A stretch of DNA of 64,000 bases. It comes from Gyromitra esculenta (taxonomy: Eukaryota > Ascomycota > Pezizomycetes > Pezizales > Discinaceae). Position numbers and translations under genes: made by a program. The notes beneath the pieces were generated by a model. It saw only the letters and a list, made by a program, of their open reading frames with translations, ran no database searches and was not told the DNA's origin. The DNA lies in assembly GCA_038503075.1 (NCBI GenBank), contig JBCAML010000007.1, positions 310,001 to 374,000 of the forward strand, read 5' to 3'. Positions 13,009 to 25,100 of the stretch are shown piece after piece; position 1 is the first letter of the stretch; every line of letters starts with the position of its first letter.

Positions 13009-13710
13009 TGTCACCAAGCGGTGGTGCTAGCAGTGCCAAGCTCAACCGCCAACTTAACTCAAGATTGGGGAAACCCTCAGAGTAGTGGAGGGGATCGCGA
13101 GGCAGAGGGTATAACGAGGCTTGACAGGCTTGGCTAACAAATTGATCTCCATTAGAGACTTTGCGTTGCAACATCCGGAGTCTTTTTTAGGGGCTCAACA
13201 TGATCTTGGCATACGTTATAACATCCAGCCACCTGTTTGACTCTACATCATATGTCAAATCGACGAATTTGACATCCACCACTTACTACAGCTTAAGATT
13301 TTTCGGTCGGGATTTTTTTTTATTGATAGCTAAGACCAGAATAACCCCCCCATAAGTATAAAATCTTTAGGAAGATTCAGTATTGGATGAGAAATTTTTG
13401 GCTCGGGGTGTTTATTTTAAATAGTGATCGACTTTTGGTGGCAAACTGAGGCTCCGGCTTCATTTTAGTGTCCCTTGACACACAGCCACCTTGGTAGATG
13501 CATCCAGCGCAAAGTCTCTATTAGGTGGCGAAATATTCACCGGTGGAAATATTGAGTTTGTGAGCCAAGCCTCGTTATACCCTCTGTCTCGTGATCCCCT
13601 CCACCGCTCTATGGGTATTCATCCTATGGGGTGATAGACGGGTGACGGTGCTAGTGGTGCGAAACTCAACTGCCAACTCAGCTCGGGGTTATGCAAACCC
13701 TTAGATCTAG
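13009..13710. repeat. Decayed composite of inverted and direct repeats
   Basis: The block GGAGGGGATCGCGAGGCAGA-to-GAGGCTTG at 13086-13123 recurs inverted at 13564-13601. Next to it, GGTGCTAGCAGTGCCAAGCTCAACCGCCAACTT-like sequence (about 13021-13056) recurs in direct orientation near 13648-13683. A small palindrome (TGTCAAATCGACGAATTTGACA) lies between at 13253-13274. It looks like an old foldback element, rearranged or invaded by another copy. There is no coding capacity. Confidence 0.45.
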
Positions 13711-13850
13711 AAATTTACGGTAAGCTTACAGAAGGTAGAGGAGCTTCAGGAATAGAGTAAATAAAACGTTATTTAATGAAAAAAGAGCATCAGAATATTG
13801 AACATGAAGAGAAGCGCCGCCGCCGGTCGGTAGATTTACCACACCCCAAG

Positions 13851-13977
13851 TACTCGTGGTCCAGGATACGAACCTGAAAACATGGGTGTGTGGCTTTGTA
13901 TGCTACGAAGTGGTGCACGGATATTTCGCCATACAAATTCACCACCCATGTTTTCAGGTTATCCTGGACCACGAGTA
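13851..13977. mobile_element. Short foldback element with TA ends
   Basis: A 127-bp nearly complete palindrome. The left end is TA-CTCGTGGTCCAGGATACG and the right end is TATCCTGGACCACGAG-TA. The arms extend about 55 bp, with a core of about 25 nt. The TA dinucleotide at both ends suggests Tc1/mariner-type insertion. The left arm has one extra G that makes a B-box-like GGTTCGTATCC on the minus strand. No matching tRNA body can be drawn, so I call it a MITE, not a tRNA. Confidence 0.6.
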
Positions 13978-15764
13978 CTGTCTCTGGGCGCCCTTTCGTC
14001 CGGTAGCCTCTATAGTGTTTTAGTCCTTTGGCCCGTATATGGGCGGCGATCCGGAAAAGCCATGCTTGTGGGCGCAACTTAAGCATGGATTTTGAAGATC
14101 TCTACTCGTACGCCAAACTTTACAAGTATACTTAGTAAGTCTCTAGTGGGTGGGCTAAAGGGCTAACGGAGAACTAGAAGGAAAGGTGGCTGAAGTTAGA
14201 AAGCTATTATTGCCTTGTGAACCGAGGCTTATTCCACAGCCGAGTCCGACTTACCATTGCATAAATTTTAATGTTTGTGTGTGCTAGCTGTGGATGATTG
14301 TGTTGATTGAAATACTAGCCTTTTATCTAGCAGCTAAGTATCTTCGGCTTGGACATGGTATGAGCTAGCTGTTTGATGTGAAATTTGATTGTTATTTTAT
14401 CCGTCAATAATTCAAAGCATAACTATAGTTGCGGTGAGTTAGGGCAACCTATGGTATATCGTTTTTCTTTAGGTGGGTTGTATTAGTAGGCTACTTATAT
14501 CTTAACCTAGTTTCTGTCTTGTTACTAATATCGGTTTAAGGGGAGCTGTATTTTTTAACAGTGCAATCATGTCTGGTCGCCCGATGGAATTTAAACCGAG
14601 CGTTTTGATAAACAGCGGTGTGGTCTATGAAAAGATAGAGCCTCCCTTGATGTTTATTAGTGGCTAGAGCGCCCAAATTTTGCCCCCGCAGACCCCTTCA
14701 TCAAATCCCCAGTTTCCCAAGTGAGCGAGGATGGGTCCATTGCGAGCCACCAGAATGCCATCCAACCTAACTAGAAAGGTCAGTAGGAGACTGTTTGGAT
14801 AATACATGGTGGTCGATTGAGGGTTATAGGTTTTGATTGATAAGTTCGGTGCTGTGGGGCACGGTGTTCGAGGCGGAGCTTAAGCTTGGATATGGGCCAG
14901 ACGGCTAGATAGGGGTCTGGAAACTTGGCATAAGATGTAGCCCTTGTGAGGTTGCGCTTATAATTAGTTATTCTATATATAAATTTGGCAGCGATTGATC
15001 GGTTTTCTAGGGTAAGTTTAAGCCATGAAAAAGAATTAGGAGTGTCGTACAACGGAATGTGGGTTATCACAACGAGAGGTAGATAGGAAGAAAGGAACTC
15101 ACAAGACTGAGCTCGAGTCGATGGCACTGTACTGACCCTGGTTCGCCGTGGTCTGCCAGTTTTTGGGCCGACGCATAAAAATGCCAGAAAATCTTAACCA
15201 GAACAGAATTAACTTCTGTCGTGTTTCAAAGTGCTAGGAAACGGTCAAACTTCTTGGAATTCTCACTAACTACGAGATCTGTTTGCTCGCTGTCATCGGA
15301 TTTAGGGAATGGCAGTGAGTAAGTTATGGTTATCGTGTTAACATGCGCATATATATGTTAACATTACAGCAAGCACATGCATGAGGATCTGTAAATTATC
15401 AGTCTTCAAATTGCAAATTGGGAGATATAGCTACGTCAGTACAATGTCTCTCTGTCTATAGGGATATAAAAGTGGGGAAATCTCATATATTTTATAATTA
15501 TAGATTAGATATTCTTGTAAAAAAATTCTAGTGCGTACGTATGCGTGCAAACGATCCTTGCCGGTACTAGGAATTTGAATATTATCCTTATAATCCAAAC
15601 CCTAGCTAGCCCCATAAAGCGATTTTACTGTATATGGACGTTACGTGACGTGCATACATATTTCGTCTCGTATATTAGGATCCGGAATTCGCGGAGAGGG
15701 CATTCCGTTGTGATTTGGTAGTATTGATAAGTGGACGTCTGTGAGGTTGCGATTAATTGACTAA
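13978..15764. other. Intergenic, nothing recognised
   Basis: AT-rich DNA with no supported gene. The 115-codon open frame at 14780-15127 on the minus strand has no recognisable motif. Confidence 0.4.
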
Positions 15765-16030
15765 GGGCGCGTTCGGAAAATGGCCAAAACGGAGTTATTT
15801 TGGGGTAAAAACTCCGTTTCAATTTTTTTGAGTGTTTGGCACGCCTAGTGAAGGCAAGAGAAAACGTCGTTATATATATGGTCAAACACCGATTCAAAAA
15901 AAAAAAAGTAGCTCGTACCTACCTTTTTTCCACAAAACTCCGTTTCAATATCTCTCAGTTTTCCACTAGCAAATTAAACGGAGTTTTCACAGAACGCCGT
16001 TTCCAGTTCTCGGATTTCCCAAACGCGCCC
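15765..16030. mobile_element. PIF/Harbinger (Tourist)-like MITE
   Basis: A 266-bp element with ends GGGCGCGTTCGG and CCAAACGCGCCC. It is flanked directly by TAA on both sides (15762-15764 and 16031-16033). A 3-bp TAA/TTA target duplication and GGG/C-rich ends with GTTTGG are typical of Tourist-type MITEs. Subterminal AACGGAGTTTT/AAACTCCGTTT motifs occur several times in both orientations and may be transposase-binding sites. There is no coding capacity. Confidence 0.75.
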
Positions 16031-16248
16031 TAACAATATCTGGCGTATTAAACATTTCGTTAGCGTTTTCAAAGTATCATGCTGCTAAAAATCTGGGAAC
16101 CTTTCGTCTTTGGGAAATACCGCGCGCTCTCAAAGCTAGATTTTTTTTGATCGTATACATAAAAAATATTTTGGAATATTGTGTTCTGAATATAGAAGTG
16201 TATTCCGGGGTATACAAGCGTACCAGATTTAAAGAAACATGTATGAAG

Positions 16249-16744
16249 TACAAGATGCAGTTGGAAAGTCCTCACCCACCCCCAAAAACACACCAAAAAT
16301 AGGCCACTTCACGATTTTTTAAACCACACTTCCAGTTAGTGAACAAAAAATTAGCTATACCAGAGACTTGGGAGATCCATAGACCCTACTTTCTTACTTT
16401 ATTTCACCCTCAAACTCAAACCACCAAGAACAGTGGAGGAAAGCTCAAGGAGAAAGTTGGAAGAATGTAGCTTTTATATGGCATAGCCATACAAATTTAC
16501 AAGTACTGACCACTTGCAATTGACCACTTGACCACTAGTTCTTGCAATTGGCTCTTATTTTTCCAACAACAATAATTGGAGTGGAAAAAGGACTAGAGAG
16601 TAGATATTTGTGGACTTGTAGATCTAACAGTGAAGCTAACTTATCTATCTATTAACCGGAAGTGTGGTTTAAAAAATCGTGAAGTGGCCTACTTTTGGTG
16701 TGTTTTTGGGGGGTGGGTGAGGACTTTCCGACCGCATCTTGCAC
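16249..16744 (-). mobile_element. MITE family A, copy 1
   Basis: An element of about 496 bp. The left terminus is TA-CAAGATGCAGTTGGAAAG and the right is CTTTCCGACCGCATCTTG-CA, where the flanking TA has become CA. The terminal repeats are long (about 75-80 bp) and contain GTGAAGTGGCCTACTTTTGG. The interior matches the copy at 40138-40613 in the opposite orientation. There is no transposase. The two copies differ by scattered substitutions and small indels. Confidence 0.8.
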
Positions 16745-16849
16745 ATGTGCATATACACACTCTCTACAGCTATATACTCCGTGTAATGTTTAAATTTAGT
16801 CTTGGCTTGTAGGTAAAGTTTACGATATATGTTGTATACTATTGGGGGG

Positions 16850-17115
16850 TAATACCGTAGAATCTGCTAAGTTCGCACCCACCCGATATCGCACACCTTC
16901 TACTTCTAATGAGGTTGGTGGGGAATAGCGTTGCGCCCAAATGATGTCATGAAATCGCACCTTCTTCCCTTCAAATCTGAATAGTTCGCACCGGTGCGTG
17001 TTTGTGAGATTCTGCTTAACACGTAACTCTAGAAATCGGTGAGGTGGATGAGATTTAGACAGGGTTTTTCTATAGAATGAGATTTGATCACTGTCAAGCA
17101 CAGGCGCTCTACCTC
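16850..17115 (-). mobile_element. Candidate tRNA-derived SINE
   Basis: On the minus strand from about 17115 the sequence CAACGAGGTAGAGCGCCTGT strongly resembles the D-arm/A box of a tRNA. It continues GCTTGACA, like an anticodon loop with TTG (Gln), then GATCAAATCTC, like a B box. The 3' half of the anticodon stem is damaged. About 250 bp of unrelated sequence follows, with three GGTGCGA-type motifs. This A box, B box and body layout is that of a tRNA-headed SINE. No target duplication or tail was recognised and no second full copy lies in the window. Confidence 0.4.
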
Positions 17116-17552
17116 GTTGTGAATCTGGAATATAGTGATCTATAATTGCTTTGGGTTCTAGCCATGATCAATAGAGGCCTATAAATTCATATTTTCTATG
17201 TATCGCAATCACAGAAAACCCATTGCGATCATTTCGTAAAAAAAATCCTACCCCTTTCTATCGTAATTCCCCAATTGGCAAGCCCTGTAAGATACCTCAA
17301 ATGATAAGAAGAACAAAAGTGATAAGAGATATTTTAATACAAGATTAGGAAGTACCAAAACAAGCCGACAAATGAAGAAAAGAAGTAAAAACTAGAATAC
17401 CCATGCTAATGACCAAAAAGCTATCCAAAACTACATGTGCTAATGGCAATATGAGAAAATGCAAAAAAAAGCTAACATGCACACAGAGTTTAGAAATATG
17501 CAAAATAGGAAAGAAAAACTATAAGACACTTAAGCTCAACTCAATATTACTA

Positions 17553-18089
17553 TCAATCAGTTCTCTCAAGAGAAAATGCAGCACCCTGGTTCGGTTTGGG
17601 TGGGCAGAAGCAGAGTCCTTGATTATCACTCCACCTCGATTTCGTTCTGCACTCCCCTGAATGTTCTGGACCATTTCCTAATTCTGACTCTAAGTGGATC
17701 GGAATAGTACCCTTCGACTGACCACCGGAATTGTGAACTGTAACATTCCCCTTCGACACGCGGGTATATCCTTCTAGGTGCTGTCTGGGTCCACCATTCG
17801 GGTTCCCACCCTGTGGTCGGCCGGTATATACGAATTCTTCCTGCCCGTATAGACGCTCTCCAATAACTTGTGCAGGCCTTATGGAGTTGCGGGACAGTAG
17901 TACGGATGGGATAGTGTGAGAGGAAGAAGAGTTGGTAGAGGTAGATATGTAGGTCCGACTGGAACCGGAAGAAGTTGTTTGAGCGTAGGATGAGGTGGAG
18001 AAAGACATTGAGGGTGGTGAAGACAAAGAATTAGGGGCCGTGAGAGGAGAATAGTTAGCTTGAATAATGATCGGAGGGTAGTTGGACAT
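17553..18089 (-). CDS. Hypothetical Ser/Thr-rich protein (doubtful)
   Basis: From the ATG at 18089 this reads 178 residues. A Ser/Thr/Pro-rich, low-complexity N-terminal half is followed by a Gly/Asn/Gln-rich stretch. No domain, signal peptide or membrane segment is evident. The same frame is open upstream to 18356 but contains a Leu/Tyr-rich stretch unlike coding sequence, so the start is a guess. The amino-acid composition after the ATG is more protein-like than other open frames in this region. No neighbour or repeat explains it. It could equally be non-coding. Confidence 0.25.
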   Translation of the reverse strand: MSNYPPIIIQANYSPLTAPNSLSSPPSMSFSTSSYAQTTSSGSSRTYISTSTNSSSSHTIPSVLLSRNSIRPAQVIGERLYGQEEFVYTGRPQGGNPNGGPRQHLEGYTRVSKGNVTVHNSGGQSKGTIPIHLESELGNGPEHSGECRTKSRWSDNQGLCFCPPKPNQGAAFSLERTD

Positions 18090-19148
18090 TGGTATGCAGG
18101 GGTCGAGATCTGGATGTTGAGGAATAGAGGTATAAATAGTTTTTTCAAAGATGGGTAATTGGTAAGTAAATACCAAATAGCTGTTGTGAGTGGGTTGGTG
18201 ATAGGGGGGAGGCCAAGAGAGGTATAGGTAGGTATATATTAAACTCAAGAGATTTCTATAAGCTTTATAGTTGTGCGCTGATGAGAAGTAAAAGTTGAGT
18301 AGACTAGGAGTAGAATCCCGGGACACCTTATATATCGATACATCTGCCTGCCTCACGTCTTATTCCCCTACGCACAGGTAACGGGGCTTGGACCATACTA
18401 CGAGCCTGAGGAGAAACAGGAACTGCCACGACGATCACGGATTACGCCAAAAGACTCAGTCACTCAGTGCTAGTATCACCAAAACGTCACTCTGGGTTGC
18501 TGCAGCCTCGAACCCTTCCTACTCTTACCAAGCGAGAGGCAGTGTGAACTTCCCACCAAATAAACGCGTAAGAATTAGATGGATTTTCCTCTTGGGGGGG
18601 ATTTGCGAAGGAGGTGTCAAAATAGGGCTGCGCTGCATTGTGCCTTGTTCCTGCAGCTGTACCTGCGGCAACGCTACTGAAGCGCGAAACGTGACTCGTG
18701 GCTTTTGGTTGTTGCATATGCTCTTTACTCGAGATTCGATTGTGGGTTTCCGAATACCGAGTTCTCACTGAGTGTGATGAGTCTTACACGTATTGGGCAA
18801 GGCTTATGGTTGGTGGACGTGGTTCGAAGTAGTTGTGAACGGATAGGCAGCAGTGAGGTTGCTGACACCAGTGGCTGAGCGTTGCCACCAACACCACAGC
18901 TTTCAGCTGGCACTGTTGTTTTCGCACAATTTACAAGTGATCTTTACGAGCTCTTCCATTCACCGTGGTAGCCTGAAACTACATGTATGACTGTAGGTTA
19001 CAGAAAATAAAATGGAAAATACAGGAACACCAAAGAATATTTCCCACTTTTCGCCTTAATCCAAACGCCTGCTCTAAGAACGACACAATTTAACCCATAC
19101 TTTACGGAACTTGGAAAGACTCAGCCCTAGTTCGCCTCAAAAACTCCT
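18090..19148. other. Intergenic, 3' of FAB1
   Basis: No gene is supported. The minus strand near 18504-18540 has CGCTTGGTAAGAG and then GGGTTCGAGGC, a possible decayed tRNA-like pair. A TACATGTA palindrome lies at 18980-18987. Confidence 0.35.
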
Positions 19149-22100
19149 TTAATTATTGTTGTCATCTCTGTTCTGATCTATCAGACTAAGAGATTCCTTC
19201 GCCTCCCTCGGATGATGGAGACGAACGGGGATTGCTCCCATGTAGTTCATGCGAAACAAATGCCAGCAGCTAATCAATTCGTTCGCCACCAGTGAGCCTC
19301 GCAAACAAAATGGAAATGGGTTGTACACATACCTTGGCGCCTCCAGGACATATCTCTCCATAGCCTCACGGAATCGATGCTTGTACTCTCTCGGGCTTGT
19401 CACTGTCGGTTTTTTACCACCACCGCCAGCGAATCCTTTCTCCTTCACCCAGCTCTCAAGTTTTTTGTCCCATGTGAATGTACGAATGCAATCTGGTGCG
19501 AAGATGTCAGACAAGGTCACACAAAACCAAGTGTTTCACAAATGTGATATACGCACCGATAATGCCCACACAAAGCTCTTTCCTAACCTCGTCGATTCCG
19601 ATCATCAATGAATAATCCATCACGTTTTGTCTAGACAGAAACAGAGTATCGTTCCATAGAGATGCCCGGAGAAGCTTCTTCGAATGCTCTCGGACAAAGA
19701 GCGGCGACTCATAGATGAATTCAACCATGTTCTCGTCGAGAAGGACCTCATTTTGATCACCAGTTGATTGAGTGTACCGATTACGCATTGATCCCTTCAA
19801 GTCAAATATCTAGGATAAAAGTAAGTGGCTGTTATTGAAATTTTTTTGGTTCGTGCTTACTCTGGTGGTTTTCCGATCATAGAAAAGATTCTCCATCACT
19901 AAAACATCCCACTTGATTTCAGTCCCTGTTGTTGGATTTTTAATCATGATCTGATAAAACCCAAGCATTTTCGCGATTACTGTCGGGAGCTATTTTACGT
20001 TAGTGATAAACTGTTAACAAATAAGTTGTACCGTTAATTACTGACTTCATGAAAGAAAGCCTCTGCCATAAACTGGAAATATGCAGGTGCAAATTTGATG
20101 AATGCAGCTGTTTCAATTGGTGAAAGTGCCTTCAACACAAATCTCTCGTCTTGTGTCTTCAAGAAAACAGACTTAGTTTTTCCTCCTTTCGAATCCCATT
20201 TGATGCATCTCGATAGCGATTCAACGTATCGGTCGGCGACGCCGCAGTTCCTTCTCAATGCATCAAATTGCTCGGCGTAGAATATTTTGCAGAACATCTT
20301 AGCTGAGCCTTCTTGGAATTCTATTTATCGTGAGATTGCGCTCTCTAGCATACTTTTTTTTTTTTACATAAAGAGGGCTTCGGGGAAAGGAAAGCGTACG
20401 ATATTTAAGATGTGTTCCTGTATTTTTGAGTAGCGAACGCTCAAGCTCAGGATGTTCATCAACGTTAAATGACGTAGGTCGGACACAATCTTCGGAACCC
20501 GTTGGTCCTTCGTCAGCTCTACGGATTGTGTCGAGCTTGATAGCGTAATCTTCGCAGTTGAGGGCAAATGCAATGAGAGAGCTAGGCTCGTCTTCCCGAA
20601 CAATGACATCGGAGTCGTTGAAGACGTGATCTGTCGGATGCCTAGGGTTTTCTAAAATTAGGAATTCTAAATCTGTAACAGTTGATTTAAACCATCAGGG
20701 CCACCCACAGTGGATACTCGAGTGAGGACCACCCGCTCGCGGAGCGCTCAGCCCAAAAATTTGAAAGCATCTTCATCCAAGCCGATTTCTCATGTTTCGG
20801 GATCTCCACCTTCGAATCCAAAGGAGTTTCCGAAACTGGCGGGAGTAGGTCCATAATTGACGGAGGCGGGGCATGTTCGTGATCGCTCGTCAAAGAAGTT
20901 TCACCATCGCTTGCGTCTACATCGGACTGCATTGAGTGGCTAGGCTGTATAGCATTCTCTTCCATCTCACTTATATGCTCCTCTTCGGTGGGCTCACTAG
21001 GAGTCAGTATAACTTCTGAAAGCGAAAATTCCTGGGGAGACTCGATATGAATTGTTGACTCTGTGCTCTCAGTCATATTACTAGTCTCTCGCGTAGGAAG
21101 CGTTGGTTCTGGTGGCTCTTCATCCGATACTTCCTCAACAGCCTCCCGAACATTGCGGTAGACTTCGACTATAGGCCTCGACGTTGCTACGGGGAGTGCT
21201 CTCGTCCTCTTGGCCGCTGATAGGCGTTTTTCCCTCGCTCTTTCTTTTTCAAACTCTCTGCTTAACTGCTCAAAGTGTTTCGCTAGGCTTGTAACTTTGT
21301 TGGCGTCTTTACGTCTTTGAGTCCCAGGAACTGACCGGGGGATTTGCGTCTCCTTTTGGGGAGGCTTCTTAGAGAGAGTACCTAGTCGGTACTTAGGGTC
21401 TATCTTTTTATCAACTTTGGCCTTTTCTGCATTTTGTTTACGCAGAGTTTCCGTAACCGTGGCTTTTTTGATTGGCATGGTCTGTGTGTGGACCGGTGGT
21501 CGAACTCCTGACGTAATTGTCTCGATATTCTTTCGCTGGGGCACATTTGGAACTGAATATGTTCGGCTCATAGGAGGGGCTGCAATGGAACCTTTTCGCC
21601 GTGTATCCGAGAGCCTCGGAATTGAAGAAGTGTGGTTGCTAATAGATGGTCGGTCAAGAGGCTGCCTATGACTTTGTTGTTTCACGGCCTCATTCGGTGT
21701 ATCTCCATCTGACTTCGCTGCCTCGCTTTCTACAAGAGCTGGACTACTTTTAACTTTGGGGTGTATTGCCACCGTAGGACTGTTTGGCTCAGAGGGTGGC
21801 TCAGGAGACTTGGCTTTGGAAATCTCAAAGCTTGGCCCCGCCTGCTCAAGACTGATCTCCTGTCTAGGAGTTATATCGTCTGCAGATTCGAGTTGGCTGA
21901 GCCTCTCTTGCCTGGATATTGGTTCTGGAGTGATGGTATTAATGCTAGAAGCATCTTCGTTATCCTCGACCTTTTCTATCGGCTCAGACTCAATTAACTT
22001 TTCTTTGTTACCCCCAATATCTTCCTCCACAACAGAAGCAAGAACATCATGGGCTTGTTTGGACATCTCGGCCGGGGAGGCGGTTAGTTCTGTAGATCCA

Positions 22101-25100
22101 TCGATAGAAGCGGCTTTATCGGCACGCTCTTTTTCCGGAGTTGGAGTACGCTCACTGTCAGATTGTAAATTAGGAGTGGGTGGATTTGGGTTATCGATGA
22201 ATATCTTCTTGAGTTGGAGTGTTGCCAACCGTCGGATATCTTTTTCCGAAGGGAAGTAGTTGTTATCGAAGGTGCTAAATTTCCCATCCCAGTCTACTAC
22301 TCTCTCTTGTAAAGCTCGCAAGGCTCGATTTAGTGGTATGATCTCGAAGTACTTTGACTTGTTGTACTTTTCTTGAAGCTTCTTGATCAACCAACTGTGC
22401 TCACTCTCTGCTTGTACTATGAGCGCTTCTATCTCAGCTTTACAGGCATCGACTTTATCAGGGGCCACAGATTCGATGTTGATACTTCTTAGACGCGACT
22501 TGACCGAAGAAAAGAACCGATTGGTCCTTTCTTCATGCTGTAGATATTGTTCGTTTTTGATCCGTAAATCAATTTCTGGTTTGTAGGTGATCTTTGTTCT
22601 TGGAACTACAATCTCAAGCAAATCAATCGGGTCGTACTGGAAAACTGCAGTTAAGCCTCGATATCCGAAGCACCGAACATGATCACGGTTCAAGTCATGG
22701 GGGCAGGTTCCTGCCCTCAACCTCATTTCCGAGCTCCAGAAAGCGAGTTCAAGATACTTGCCAAACGAGTATTTCCAGGTACTTTCCGACATCGGTATAG
22801 CGGGCGTATTAGTGTTCGGACAGACCTTGCAATAGCTCCACATAAGAATCGTATCTTGCATTCCCTGGATGGGGCATGCCATCTTATCGCTGACTAGAGC
22901 GCTAACTCGTGCCTGGCCATGAACGTAGGACCGGTGGTGATCAATCATCTTCTTGTCGCATGTGTCCGATGAACAGGGTTTATTCGCAGTATCGCAAAGA
23001 AGCTCAACATATTGTCCAAGTGTGCAGTCAGATTTACCTAGGGACCAGTCTATGCCTTGAAAATAAAACTCTAATCGGCGAATCTCCGGCCCTTCGCAGG
23101 GGACTGATGTTGTAGTACATACCAGACTGTAAAGGATAGCAATATTCTGATGTGCATAAGGATCGAATAGATCATCGTATTGAGATAAATGGTTTTCCCA
23201 CTGCTTTTTTTGGGTTTCATATACGTGAAAGGCTTTATCATACTCGGCATCGTGAATGGCACGCAATACTTCCACCATCTTTTTAGTTCCGTTTTTGACA
23301 TTCCCATCCACCATCTCGGGCTGAATTAATTCGAAATGCTCTGTTTGATCAGAAGACTTTTTTTCGTCATTTTGTTCCCCTATTCCTTCTGGTTCCTCGC
23401 TGAATTTTTCGTTGAACCCAGTCTCAACCTCCACCTCATCCTCGTCAACTACTTGGCTATCTCTTAACCGCCTGAGATATACTAGCCTCCTCTCTAGTTC
23501 CCTCGCACGCATCAGAAGGTATGGCTGCATGTACTTGACGAATGGTGATGCAGAAAGAACCTTCGTCTCATGATTCCTCACCATATCTTCATAATAGGTC
23601 GGCATAGGGATATCGTCCGGTACCGCGCCCGCTAGGGAATTTGTTCCTTCAGGACTAGAAAGCGGCAATTTATCCAGATTCTCGGTTTGCGGCACCTTTC
23701 TCGTATCTCCTCCAACTACTGATGGTTTCTCTGGGTTAATAGGTAACGGGGCAGCGATCGGAATATCGGTTGGCGGAGTAGCTGTAGATACCGTAACTGG
23801 TGCGGTCCCAGGAGACGCTGATGAAGGGATGTTTACAAACTCGTCTCTCATTAAGCAAGTCTCTAGTTTTAGGTTATAAACGACATAAACCATCATCTCC
23901 GTGACTTGCTTAACGATAGCTAGTGTTGTCATATCCCCGCCCCTTAGCACAATCGTACAGCCAAGCTCCTTTGGGCACCCAGAGAGATACATGAATGTCT
24001 TCTTTCTTCCCGGGATGTCGTCATGTACGAATGTCTTGACATCAAAAGAAGAACACCGTCCGACCTGGAAGTTTGGGAGCATCAATTTATCCACCGATGA
24101 GCAGATGTCCGCCTGCGCGCATCGTGAAACGGCTTCGATGACCGACGGCTTCACCAGATGCGTTGTCGCTACATTTGCTTGGGCGAGAAGCTGTAATGCA
24201 ACCCCAGAGATATTCTTCTCAACCAAAAGCAACGTAGGCCGTAACGAAAGTATTCGATTCACCATTTTTTGGAGAAAATCTTTCTCCTGTGCAATAACTG
24301 GTTCTAGACTCATGAGCTGCTGCTGATGGCGTTGGTATTCAATAGGAAACGTAATAACGACAACCCTAGGTTGTGATACACTTCGTGGCATACTCTTTAA
24401 GGCTAAATTCTTTGCAAAAACAACGCCGGAAACGTAGGTTGTGTCGCCAGGCTTGCCACCAGGGATTCGCTTTACCTTGACGTAGTGCCGGATGTCGATG
24501 TCGTCGCCCATGCGGATATCTGGGTTCAGATCGTCGGTGCTCTTGAGTAAGATGGGCATGAGTGCCCGCTCCCATTTATCTACTTCTTGAATATTCGCAT
24601 CACGCAACAGCTGCCGGAGAAGTGTCCGTACGTGTTGCAGACTTGCTGTGTTGAGTTCAATGGATGGAGCCAAGGGGCCTCTCATCGAGGCACTTCTTGA
24701 TGCTCGTGGGGAAGGCATGGCGTTGTTACCAGGCCCACCAAACGCCGAAGAATCGCTGACACTACCAACTAATGATCGCATCAGATTGCGGCCTTTACCT
24801 CGGGTCACTGGCCGTGGCTGAAGATTTGCTAGAAAACTTGAGTTGCGCTTCCTTGAAGATCGTGTAGGGAGCAACATCCCATTCTTGCCACTATCGCTGC
24901 CAGCAGCACCAGCTAGAATTGCACTGATCCCACTGATACTTGCAGCCCTTCTAATCTTTGACTTCGTAGACGTGCTTCCGTTAATAGCTCCATTTATACT
25001 TCCTTGGCCATTCTGAGAACCCGTTGCTGCAGTCGAGAACATATTTCCAAACCCCTCTGCATACTTTGGTGCAATGGTAGCGAAAATACTCATTTGCTCA

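Noticed and set aside
13850..13980. Possible tRNA from the B-box-like GGTTCGTATCC
   Set aside because: The matching acceptor strand is simply the other arm of the palindrome, about 130 nt away. No D or anticodon arm can be formed.
13790..14086. 98-codon minus-strand open frame
   Set aside because: It spans the palindromic element at 13851-13977, so the peptide is repeat-derived.
16820..17101. 93-codon minus-strand open frame
   Set aside because: It lies inside the SINE candidate and shows no protein family features.
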